A DNA stretch of 64,000 nucleotides from Phorcus lineatus (taxonomy: Eukaryota; Mollusca; Gastropoda; Trochida; Trochidae): positions 35,347,764-35,411,763 of the forward strand of contig OV121092.1 in assembly GCA_921293015.1 (NCBI GenBank), read 5' to 3'. The position numbers and the translations under genes are program-made. The number at the start of each line of letters is the position of its first letter. Within the stretch, counting starts at the first letter, position 1. The notes beneath the pieces were generated by a model, which had not been told where the DNA came from, searched no databases, and saw only the letters and a list, made by a program, of their open reading frames with translations. Positions 12,128 through 23,514 of this stretch are shown in pieces.

Positions 12128-12232
12128 CATTATATCTCATCTCGTGAAGTAGAAAATCTTATATTTACACTCGTGGCTGCGCCACTCGTGAAAATAACAT
12201 TTCTACTTCACTCGATGATATTTTATATAATG
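12128..12232. repeat. Foldback hairpin, about 50-nt arms
   Basis: The arm at 12128-12176 is complementary to 12182-12232 with a few mismatches and indels, around a 5-nt centre; the inner end reads gtggctgcgccac. The adjacent flank contains ctagcgaagcg. It is similar in plan to the hairpin at 5066-5181. Confidence 0.8.
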
Positions 12233-12960
12233 CCATATCCTTTTCATTTTCAAATGCAATCATTTACAAAAAGATTATCATATCATTAATATATGTTTAT
12301 ATTATATTAAATATATTAAAAGGATACTATCTAATGCATGAGAGCGTGTATAGATTATTTCTCAGCATCTATTTACTGTGGTTGTACTGTTTATCATTTG
12401 GAAACCATAACGATGTACATGTAAATGGTGATTACTTTTTAAACCTTTTGTTATTAACAGGTTTCTGCGCAAATTAGCAACTCCTGAATAGAAAATAGAA
12501 TCTATATAACAGACTGCCTACAATTTGTTGACACCAGTAATATAGTTTGTGGACGTCGATGTTGGTATTGCCTTGCGTTATTTTGCTATTTGCAATGCTT
12601 GTTTGCTGAACGTAATATGTAACCAAAAATACACATATTCACCAATACAAATAATCTATCGTACCATCACTAATTATAATTTTTCAATAAAGTCTCCACT
12701 CTTATCATACCAAGCGTGTAAGGAGTACATTTCGATGAGCTATAACTTCTCTTTTTCGCATTACCAAACTAATTACCTGTATATTTCTTGCAGTTTTTCA
12801 TATCGAATGAGCAAGTCTTAATTGCCACTTTACATCCTCATCAAACCTAGTTTCCTTTTCTTATTTTGTTCATTTCATATCAGTTTTTCTTCAGTTGAGG
12901 CACATTTCCCATGTAAGTAGCATGCTAATGACGCCTGATTCTCATTAACCGATAAATATC

Positions 12961-13807
12961 TGTGCTCATCACGAATTAGGTTAAATTGAGTAGCAAGTGG
13001 TATGTCACACAGTTTATGCAGTCAGCAAGTAATAAACTTTATTTTGTTATTAGACTGAGTTTACGCAACATCCGGGTTTTTTTGGGTATCAAATCGCATT
13101 CAAATCAAGTGCAAAACGCGTTTATTTTCACAGAAAACATACCATTTGATTTTGGGAAAAAAGTAAATGACTTCATGATACAATTTTGTTTTAATGATTT
13201 ATTCTTTGAATAACAATTGATTTCTTTACCCTCGGTCTGGCACTGGCGTCAATTCGAGACTGAGTTTTATACATTTTGCAGGATAAATCATGCAGGTATA
13301 TAGAAATATACTTATGGAACCATAGCAAACTGATTTGGTTTTGCTTATATAAATTTCTATTTGAACGTGAATAAATGGATCATGTGGTTTACTATTTCTT
13401 GCAAATTCCCGAAGGGCTTTATTTGAGAAGAGGCCTCAATTTAAAGTTAAAAAAGGAGATCTTAAATTGCTTGTTAAAAAGACTTATACTCAACTTGGAG
13501 CATGTTTCCTACAGTAAACACCGAGGGACATTTCCCAAAAACACCCATATATGTCCAAACAGCTCTTCAAATTTATTTTTTATCCAGTTCTTTATAGTAG
13601 AAAATTTAGACAAAGTACACTTTTCGTTTGAATATCTTTGTGATAATGGTATCGTAATAAGCGAAATCGGATATTTGGCGCTGCATTGCCACATTGGAAT
13701 GCGTCAAGTGTGATATACTAATCACTACCCTTCAGGCGCTGGGTTTTGCAGTCTTTCAGTGCTAAAAAGATCATATTTGAAGAGGACAGAAAGAGTTAAT
13801 ACGCCAG
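12961..13807. other. AT-rich spacer
   Basis: An open frame of about 110 codons runs on the plus strand (13375-13713), but its composition (Leu/Ile/Phe/Asn-rich) and lack of a motif suggest chance. No repeats were recognised. Confidence 0.5.
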
Positions 13808-13895
13808 GGCATAGATTTTTTAAGCTCTCTTAGTACTAAGATAGTCGTAAGTACCATTCATTAACACTGGCTTACGACTATCTTAGCACTATCTT
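13808..13895. mobile_element. Foldback MITE relic with perfect 16-bp stem
   Basis: ctaagatagtcgtaag at 13836-13851 is exactly complementary to 13871-13886, with a 19-nt loop. The outer flank aagctctcttagtactaag resembles the terminus at 17695-17750. It is probably a shortened foldback element. Confidence 0.7.
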
Positions 13896-14825
13896 TACAT
13901 CATAAGGTATCGATTTAGGAAGTCAAGTCATTCAAGTACAATGCATAGCTTCACAGTTCAAGACGTAATTTCAGGATTATTATTTGAAATAAAATTATTG
14001 AAGCATTGTTACCATTTTAAAAAAAAATCAATCTTACTTATTTTAGAAGGCGTTCACTGAGTTCTTAACGAGACAATTTCATGTCATGCATTTTTTACAG
14101 AACACGTCTAAGTATCATATAAACCAATTTCTAATTATAAATTATCTAAATTATAATACATTTGACAGACAAATTGTTCTTTAGAGTATTCATTGCTGAT
14201 CTTCTTTCTGTATCATATCCGTTTTGTTTATTAATTGTTTCTTGCATTGTAGAGAAAATCACTTTGATGAAGGAAACAAATAAGATAGTGTTTTTATGAA
14301 GATCCCTTTTTTAATATTATCAATCAAATCAACCACATGCCCACATCACAAGAACCTTTCATACACATCCGTGTACAGCTGCAAACGAAATTTGGTTTCA
14401 TATACATGCGTATCATAGTGCAAATATCACGTAATTTGGGATGTTTATGAAACATTTTAGCAATGCGAAAAACAAACAGAAAATGTTGAATTTTCATTAC
14501 AACAATGAATAGTCGTCAAGAAAATCGTATATTATACCCGACAGTTAACTTTAACAGTTTTGGCTTGTCAATGACAAAGGGTCAAAATTAAAAAAACTTC
14601 TCATTTCCCCCTACAAAAACGTTTATAATTAAACAAAAGTCATTTTTGTTCCTTTGCACTAAGTTAATGTGATTGTGCTTATGTTATTCTCCGATTTTCG
14701 TAATGGAATGAGTTTTTAAATAATTTAAGGAAACAAATGTCGGTCTTTTCCATCCTGCCAAAATGCGATTTCGACCAGACGATCTAAAATGTCATTAGAA
14801 ATGTCTATTCTTCAAATGGCAAATA
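13896..14825. other. AT-rich spacer
   Basis: No gene, repeat or transposon terminus was recognised. Confidence 0.5.
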
Positions 14826-15275
14826 GATAGATGGTGACCACGTCCCAAGAGAACAGCTTCATTCGGGGAATCCACCGCTCCATCCCTGGCTGCAACAGCA
14901 ATGCCAGCAACATCCTGCTTATCCTTATCGCGGAGTAATATTGACGCAACACCGATATAACAGATTTCGGTTGGCAACGCAATTTCGTTGTTGGCAAGTA
15001 CACAACTGGTCACGGGTCCTCTATTTTGATTAAAGCATATTATGTTGTTTAGAGCTCAGGCCGTCAACGTGTAACAGCGTGCTCGGGAACAGTAAGCTCC
15101 AAACTGTCTACAGGAAGTGCCTGCATATCGAGATGGTATCATGATGGTTCAGGGAGAATCTGCGGTGAACTGAAAACAAGACTAATCATCATTAATGACA
15201 ACCTCAATCCGCAGAGTTCGGGGATGACATTCTGCAGCCGTTAGTTCGTCCTTTCAACATGACGTTAAACAAAAT
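14826..15275 (+). pseudogene. Decayed Tc1-like transposase
   Basis: Three plus-strand frames, read in turn, show pieces of a Tc1 transposase in the right order. Around 14830-14900 there is VTT...SFIRGIHRS, matching the end of the paired-type DNA-binding domain (usually RVTT...D-FI). Around 15170-15210 there is GRICGELKTRLIIINDNLN, matching the segment after the first catalytic Asp (usually the hG--HG-RS-L--I-GNLN pattern). Around 15220-15255 there is DDILQPLVRPF (usually YRDEILQPHV-PF). Stops and frameshifts separate them, and the C-terminal catalytic Asp and Glu blocks were not found. No terminal inverted repeats were located, so the element's limits are unknown. It is clearly older than the Tc1 copy at 48648. 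Confidence 0.6.
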
Positions 15276-16224
15276 GATATAACATGACAAACAATTCAAT
15301 TGTATTTTGATTCTGTTTGAAGTATTATGTTCCCATTATCACAAAATATGCAAGTTCATTCTAAATTATAATAGTGATGTATAATTTCACTCATTATTGA
15401 TTTGTCTTCAATAAAAATTTTTGGTAAATTTTCGATAGTAGAATACAAGATAATAGTTAAGGTAAAATAATACAACTGACAAATACTTATAGTCATGGAG
15501 ATGTCTTAACGGTTTTTTTAAATCATATATAATAATGATATCCTTGATAGATAGATTAAATATTTTTATATTAGTAATTCAAAAGAATGATATTACTTTA
15601 TGTGTTGATCTGTAAGATTTTTTATTTCTGATGAAGAACTTTTTTTATAATTCTATCCATGCTGTTTAATACCTAAACTCTACTGCCATAAGCAAATATG
15701 GCTCCATATTAACAAATTATCGCAGCTGAAATACATTAAACTAACATTGAAGACCAATAAGCCTTTAAATAATTTTCATAACGCTCCTTCAACTTCAGTT
15801 ACCACCTAATCCGGGAATGTGATTCTTTGATTTACTGCGGCAACAAATGATTCTTTTAAAAAACATTCTAATGTTTGAAAGTATTTCACAAAGTATCTGG
15901 TTGACATTTGACCAGATCTTGTATTATGATTTGTCATCTCATATTCAAATATATGGCATTTGTTTGGTTTACTAATCATAAACAATTAAAACATTCAACC
16001 AATGTTTTTTTTCTATCTTGGTCAAGTTAACAATTTCAAAATGTTCATCTAGTGAAAGGTACGAGTCAAAACTTCGAATCCGCTATCTATAGAATATCAT
16101 GTTAATGTTCCAATGTGAATTATAAGAAAAATGCCCCTCAGGAACTCAGTCAATTTAGAAGTATGTTCAGACATTCAGATTATATAAATATGTTATATAT
16201 CCTTGATGAATGAGCTTAATATGA
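15276..16224. other. AT-rich spacer
   Basis: No gene or repeat was recognised. Confidence 0.5.
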
Positions 16225-18870
16225 CGGATACAAATATAGCACCAGAGCAATGACAACCTCTTCCCTGTTGCAGACATCCCGTATCAAACTGTACTCAATC
16301 TCCTTCAGGGGTTTCAATTTAATACTTTGGTGTCAATGGTGATAACTGGAAGGAATTTGTCAATTAGAGACTCTAGTCATTTACTGATGACAGGACAGAG
16401 TCGAGACGTGTAAGTGTCTTGTTCCGTATGTACTGTATTTCATTATTACCTTTTCAGATTTAGACTTTCCAAACAAGTACTTGTATTTGTAAATAATAAA
16501 TCAATTGGCTGCCTAGCGAAGATTTTATAACATCAAACATTCACAAATGGTAAAAGGTATTTGATAGAGACAATCATTAATGTCCTTTTTCTTAATTTGA
16601 ACTATATTGAAACCTGTGAATTCCATATATAACACAAACTTGAAAACTAGTTTAAAGGAAAATTAAGTGTATTGGTGTAAAAATGTCTTACATGGTAAAT
16701 GCTGTTATTGCAAGCAAAAATGACTGTTTCTAACAGTCACAATTCATTTGGTCATTTGTTCAGTTAAAATAAAACAGTTTAAGTCTTGATTGCTAATAGA
16801 GAAACGGAAAATGACGCGTCAATGAGCAAAGCCTCATGTTTTAAACTTTTCTAAAGTTGACTCAAAGAAAACTACTAGTTGCTATTTATGAATAGGTCAT
16901 ATAACCAAGGCAGTGGTAACTTGGACGTGGAATGCAATCTTCTGAACAATATAAGGCATTTGTTCGATTATGATAGAAGAAAAATAAGTAAAGTGGTTTG
17001 ATTTGAACTGAAATCGGTACATAAGATATTTTGGAACATGTCAAAAGAAAAGATACTGTGCGTCGTTTAAATTGTCTCCCATTGATTGATGTAAAAACAT
17101 TAACTATTTCTAACTAGGTAAATGTGTAAAATCTGTATGAGACAATATTTGCAGTGGCAATTTTTTTTAGATAAATCAAGTGATCTCACGATAATGATAA
17201 TAAATGTTTACAAATACCAGAGTTTTTAACAATAAGAAGAATTCATATCTTTTAGATAGAAATTAAATCAAAAGCAATACGTTATAAAAATCCATTGACA
17301 ATTACACATATTATATCTGGTAATTATACGGTACATTGTACGTTTTTTGTTGGTCAGATGATTCCTGTCCATATTTGAACAAGGAAAAATGTAATTGCAA
17401 ATCAACAATTTCCTTAAAAGTGACGCATAAGCTCTTTCTTGTAAGTATGGTGTGTTATTTACGTGTATGTAATGTGTTAACTGCAGTTTATGTCCGATAT
17501 CAAAGACTAATCAATCATTCAAGATAATTAACGTCCATCTGTGTTCATCAAATGGTCACGGGAATTAGAGAGACATTTCTCATCGAACATATAACACAGA
17601 TCAGACCAAATAATATTAATCGAATTAAAGAAAGAGAATAATGAGGTTGTTTTTGTGATGGTATTCATTGAAGAGGTCCTAGTTTCAGTGCTTAGTGATA
17701 AACATTGAGTTACGATCACCTTAGTCTAAGGGAGCTTTGTGAAAATGGGCCCAGGAGTTCATCACCCGTGTTGTAAAAGGCTTAGTTTATTCAATATTCT
17801 TTATAATCTAGTTTGTTAACACTGATATTTGTGAACACTTATGAGTAATCACCGTAATCAAGTAATAAATTTGAGGTTTTATTTTTCGAACCCTAGTGTC
17901 GCATAAATTTGGAATAATTTTTCTAAGCTCAATTTTGTTTATTTGTAGAACAATTATTTTTAGGAGAGTAATTAATCCACTAAATAAGAAATATAGTCAT
18001 CGAGCTTTTAATAGAATTGGTTTAAAATGATGACAAAACTTAATTAAATTTTGACGCAAGAGCTTCACATAGAAGGTATATTCGTGAAGCGCCAAAGTAA
18101 ACGGATAACACATAATATAGGAAAGACGAGTGGTAACCTTGGAAGACAGAACACATCTGCTTTTAAAATTACATTCGCGTTTAAAACCTTATTTCTGAAG
18201 CGTTGTTACTTACACCCTAGGTCAATTGCAAGATAAAACATAGATTTATAGGTCAAATCAAGGCTGACATAGTTTTCAAAGTGTTTGATACTCATTATGT
18301 CGGGAAAACACTACTGATAACATTACTCTACATATATATGTTTCAGTTACAGCCTCTTGTCATTTAGGATTTTCATTCCTAGCGAGCGATTTTTTAATGT
18401 CCTTATCAATAGATATCATCGTATGTATTTCACTTCCAACATTATTTAATTTCGACTGAGGTAAAGCCCTTAATTTTGTGACACTTGTTGGGCAGCGTTG
18501 AATTGTGCAAGTGACGTGTTAATAATATTCTGTAGTTATAGCTTCCACCATACTACGCTAAACATGCCACTATCAGTGCGCATAATCTAAGAAAACTATG
18601 ATTGCTTCGTTTTTCTCATTACGAAAGTGGCTTTATTTTCTTCCATTTCTCCCCTTCAAATTAGCACCCTTAATTGCCACTTTGAATCCTCGTTAAGTAA
18701 AATTTCCTTTTTGCCATTTCCGTTTTTCAATTCATCTTTTAAGTTTTATACTCCTTGAGAGTACAAATTGGCGGTTCTCTGTATAATATAAAGGAAGCAG
18801 GAAAAAGATTTATTGATGCTCGTTACCATTATTAATGAGCTTTTCCTGTCACAACTATTGGAGACAGCAA
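16225..18870. repeat. Diverged array unit A3
   Basis: This is the most complete unit: a1 (16225-16440), a2 (17288-17500), a3 (17540-17640) and a4 (about 18580-18870, with cttaattgccactttgaatc), collinear with A1 and A2. The A1-to-A3 offset is about 10.7-11.0 kb at both a1 and a2. No coding function is evident. Confidence 0.6.
17695..17750 (-). mobile_element. MITE terminus (GGGCCC / CACAAAGC type)
   Basis: On the minus strand it reads gggcccattttcacaaagct followed by cccttagactaagg, similar to the outer arm of the foldback relic at 13808. The partner terminus was not found. Confidence 0.45.
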
Positions 18871-21533
18871 ATGGTTCTGTTCTCGTGAGGGGTTTTTTTG
18901 GCACCAAAGTTTTGTTAGCCAAGCATACATATTTGATTAACATTTATTTTGCTATATATATATTATAACCGTAACTTAGTTTTTGTAATAAGAGACCTCC
19001 TAAAATCTGCTTTACGAAACCATTTTATAGTCTTGAAAACAGACGATGAATGTCTCATAAGATGCTGCATGATTCGTGTGGACATTTAGGGCAATTTTAA
19101 TATACATGAGATACATAAGCATTGCTTTTTGTCTCAATCATCACGTCAAGTTAGGAAACGTTACATTTAATGAGATTATATATAATTACCTCTTAATTTT
19201 AGAATTCAACCAATTTTTCAAGTTTTAAAATAATATGTTTTACTCATGTAGGAGGTTGGACTTCGCGACCCCTTTTTTAAATCAGAAAATAATATCATTC
19301 TTTCAATAAACCACTTTCATATCCTTCATCATTTATAAAGATTTAAAATAACCAATTATCACATGATCTCTATTGTTGTGTTACAGTTTGTTGTTTTGCA
19401 ATCATTTAAAGGGAAAGTAGCACGCTTCAAAATTGTTAATTGATACAAAATAGTTAATCTTCAGTATATTTCAGGTCATGTAACTTATTTATTTTAAATT
19501 ACATATTTCAGAAATTGTATATATCCTCAACATCAATTTTGATATTGTCTATAAAGTAATAAGTATCTAATGTGTTTCATTTAGCAACGTATTTATTAAA
19601 ACGTAAACGTTCGAAAGAAGGCTCACAGTTGACATGTGGTCTGTGAAGTAAATCATGTACGACCCCTCAATGTGGTCAATCGTAGTTTGTGGTTGAAATG
19701 GAAGCGTTGGTTAGAGCATACAGTCATGTGGTCAGTGATTATTTTGTAAACACACTTGCAAATGTCATTGATCGGCTGTGGCGAGTGGGTCCCCCAGAGC
19801 AAAATTTGGTTAATGAAATTTATAAAATATGGCCGGAGTCCGCTATTTTGTTCAATTGCCGTTTTAATATAATAAATCTTTGAATTCGAAAAGGAGCATG
19901 TGCAAGTAACCATCAAGAAAACTTCCAATTCAAACATGGACTGACCTATCTTATTCTAATAAAGTGCCAAATGTAATAAAATAATTGCTGCATTTACAAT
20001 CAACCGAATCAGGATTAAAACATGAGTTATCAGTCATTCTCTCTTATGAGAACTTTTTTTGTTTATATATTTCGGATTATATAAAGGCAACCAAAAGCAA
20101 ATAAAACATAACAAGACTTTAGATATATACTGAAACACTACCATGAGATTTCTTTCGTAAACAAATATCTGAATATATAAAACAAACAGCTTTTCACCAA
20201 ATTGTCTATAGAACACATACACATAAATAATGACAGAACAATACCAAACATGCATGATACCCATTCAATATAAAAGTAGATGTCTGATGTCCTAACAAAA
20301 TCAAATTATGAATTTGAAAAGATATATAAAGTGTCATTTATGATTTTTTGATAATGAAGCAAATCCTTGAAGTGTGTAACCACTAGATTTGACATCAGAT
20401 GTGTTGCGCTATATGTACAAGTACATATATTTTCGTTGCTCCCTTGCGGCTCCGCAGTTCTAATATTCAAATCGGGAGTCCATTTTCGTCCTTACTCAAT
20501 AAAAGCCATTACTTGTTTCCCCCTTTATGTATTTTCTATTTTAGTAAGCTAACGTTTCACCTTGAAAGTAATTCGGAATTTATGGATCATTACCTTTTCT
20601 AAACGCAAAAAGCTTGGTCTTTACATGAACTGTACGAACTCAGATTTTCTTTATTTTGCTGTGATGGTTATGTCCGATCTATTAACATCACACTTTCCAC
20701 CCAAAGCAAAGGTATTCCCTGGTGAAAATAGCGAATCGTTTACATTTTGATATATCTAATTTCCCATCAAGAAGTTAAGGAAGGAAACTTAGATCAATGT
20801 ATAATCAGAAAGCAGGGTGTACACCGTTAAAATAAAAAGTCTCTTGTGCAGTTTAGGAACATTCGCTGAAAGCTTGATTAGATTATTAGATAAATATGAT
20901 AACTGATCCTCCCGATCTCAGAAATAAGTAAGTGGATGTTATAACAATGTTACAGCATTTTTTTGTTTTATGCATCTCCTATATTTTTGTCACTTTTTTC
21001 CAAAGATCGATACATTGGATTGACATATGAAGACAATCAATTGATATGTATCAAGGCAAGACTATGCACCTTTGAATACACAGAAAAATGTTACAGAATG
21101 CCACAACCATTTTTGAAATAATCCATCCCTCTGTTCAAATTCTGGTATTTGCGTCTTGTGTGGCAAAAATACCTTTAAAGACTTTAAACTGTCTGACCCA
21201 ACCAGCATGTTGAAAGCGAGAAATGTTATATTGACTAAAGAAAAAACTTAACCTATTACTCCCCTGACACTATTACAGAATTATGAATTTGAGTGAGAAC
21301 AGTGTTAGAACAATGTACGGTGTTTCCTCACAGGGAATGAATGTAGATCGAGTAAATGCCGTCGTTATATAAGCTCTTTCAAATCTTTACTTATCTTATC
21401 AAATTGAACATCTTTAGAAGATTGAAGACGAATTCAACCGTTTATTTTACGGTTTACGTTTATGCAATAGTGTTAGAGGTTTCCATCTGTTTAAGTCAAC
21501 CACACCAGCATCCATGCTTGATCAATAACAAAA
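18871..21533. other. AT-rich spacer
   Basis: No gene was recognised. Overlapping open frames on both strands at 19653-19937 and 20367-20750 have no recognisable motif and are probably chance. tttaaagggaaagtagcacg at about 19405 resembles the TTAA-MITE terminus only weakly. Confidence 0.5.
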
Positions 21534-21827
21534 GGTCAGTGTTGAGAACCTTCAATCTGATCTGAACGCATGTAAAGTAAATAGACATATTTCAAACAAC
21601 CCTGAATGCGCTTGTGGGTATCACAATGAAGATGCTGTACATTACCTGTTTACATGTGAGTTTTATACGGTTGCTAGAAATATTTCTTTTCTTTTTTTGC
21701 ATATTGCTATAGCCTCCAAACTGTGTTATACGGATCACCTCAAGAAATTAATGATGTCGTTATGCATATAGTAATGTACATGTCATTTTACCAGTACATC
21801 ATTAAGACTAAACGCATTGATAAGTAG
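21534..21827 (+). pseudogene. LINE reverse-transcriptase C-terminus, relic
   Basis: The last part of a jockey/CR1-like LINE ORF2 protein. VLRTFNL is followed in another frame by NRHISNNPECACGYHNEDA and a HYLFTCEFY block (about 21585-21680), the C-x-C...H-x4-C zinc-finger-like tail typical of these proteins. After a further frameshift, LYGSPQEINDVVMHIVMYM leads to ...KTKRIDK and a TAG at 21825-21827, a usual LINE ending. At least two frameshifts are present. No upstream reverse-transcriptase motifs were found, so it is a 5'-truncated, decayed copy, unrelated in sequence to the LINE at 34791. Confidence 0.65.
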
Positions 21828-23514
21828 TCCTAATAGTGTTATTAAAAATGAAGTCAAACTGCAAAGAACATATTCATAAGCACTTGTTGTATACATACTT
21901 TATTTTGATCGTGCTTTATATAAGCAGAGTTTTGCTTATTTGCCGAACCAGATTCTCTTGAATAAAAATATGTTTAAACCAGAATTTCAATCTCTTGTCT
22001 CCCTCCAGTCCAGTGCTAACAGTTATAGACATGTTATTAAGGTTACCGAATTCCAGAAAATTGACTCTTGAGTCTTGAGTGCCGAGGTTAAGAATAATCT
22101 CATTTGATAACGTCATCATCATTCTCAAAAATTACTTACGAAACAACGGAAACAAAGTTTGAGATAAAGTTAGTTTAATGAACCAATCTATCTGAACAAT
22201 AAAACAAAATCAGTTTTCGCCTTGAAAAGTCAAAGTGGTTATGATTACCATTCAGTTGTACTTATGTAGATGACGCAACACCAACATAAAAGGTCTTAGG
22301 AGCTTGTTAACTTTTTGTGGTAAAACTCTTGGTGATTCTAAAGTGTTATACTCAAAGTAACAATCATCAATTATGAGCAGTTTATTAACCCTGCCTCTCG
22401 TGACCTTTAGCCAGTTGCAAGGTCATATGATTTCAACCCTTATCCCTAATGTTTACTAGAATGCGACAATATTGATTTGTAACAGGTTACAAAACATAAG
22501 TTTAAGCTTAAAAAATTGAATGCTGCATTTACTGTCAAAATCAATATTCTAAGAATTTCGTAATTTCAGTTTAGAAAATGGTACATTTAATTTGAGTTTG
22601 TTTTCTATATCGCAAACACATTGTTGATTTCTCCTAGAACTCGATGTCAACAGAAATAAAGGTGACTATAGGACAGCTACAAAGCTAATAAGTAAAGTAT
22701 TGAACGATTTCTACTCTATGAGTGTCATTACTGAGACAGCTGAATCAATTTTCTTCCTCAAATTCAATTTCATGTTCATTTCGATGACATCTGCCCTGCG
22801 TATTTACTCACGTATAGGCACTTACAAGATGAGATATTTCAATTCTTCTCGTCAGAATTCATTATTGTGATTTAAAGTGTTATGACATTGTTGAAAACGT
22901 ATGCACTGCATAATGAACTACACATTTTTTATTACGATAATATGAGCTAGATTATTCTTGAGATTACTGTGAATTCCTGAATATCTCAGACTGACTTCCA
23001 CTGTAACCTAATTAGTATTAATCAATATGTTCTATTCATTATTATATTATATTTATTAAATTATATTTATATTATCATATGTTATTTTATATATTATTAT
23101 GGTACTGGTTTTCAGAGAATATTAAACTGACAGGACCACAACCAGGTTTTCGATCATAAATCTCGACGTTTTTTCCTGTTGTTGATTGGCAAAATGAAGA
23201 ATATCAACTTTATAGTATATAGTATCTCCTTAAAAATCAACAAACATAAATTCAATTCTCAACAGCATGAATCAAAGCATAGTTCTCATGCAGTACTCTG
23301 GTTATACATTTTTTTATAGAAATATCCCTTCAATGCGTTTTTTTTGCCTGATTATTGTTTCCTGTTTATAATATATCGACTAAAAGTGGGATCTGCTATA
23401 AAACAAAAGTGACCTAAAATTCACTAAAATTATATTCATCTAAAGCAAATCATGCCAGTTTATATCTTTCGTTGTCATTTCTTTTGACTTTTAACTTTAT
23501 CATTTAATCTTGAG
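21828..23514. other. AT-rich spacer
   Basis: It contains a low-complexity AT block at about 23030-23105. No gene or transposon was recognised. Confidence 0.5.

Larger units (their letters stand above)
11275..12960. repeat. Diverged array unit A2
   Basis: Anchor a3 (11275-11400, with gatgggaattagacaacaat) and anchor a4 (about 12700-12960, with cttaattgccactttacatc) occur in the same order as in unit A3. The interval is expanded by the foldback region at 11880-12232. Confidence 0.5.

Noticed and set aside
13375..13713. 112-codon plus-strand ORF
   Set aside because: AT-driven composition, no motif, and another open frame on the opposite strand; probably chance.
14795..15013. 72-codon minus-strand ORF with alanine-rich segment
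   Set aside because: The opposite strand of the same stretch reads as a Tc1 transposase relic, which explains the different composition.
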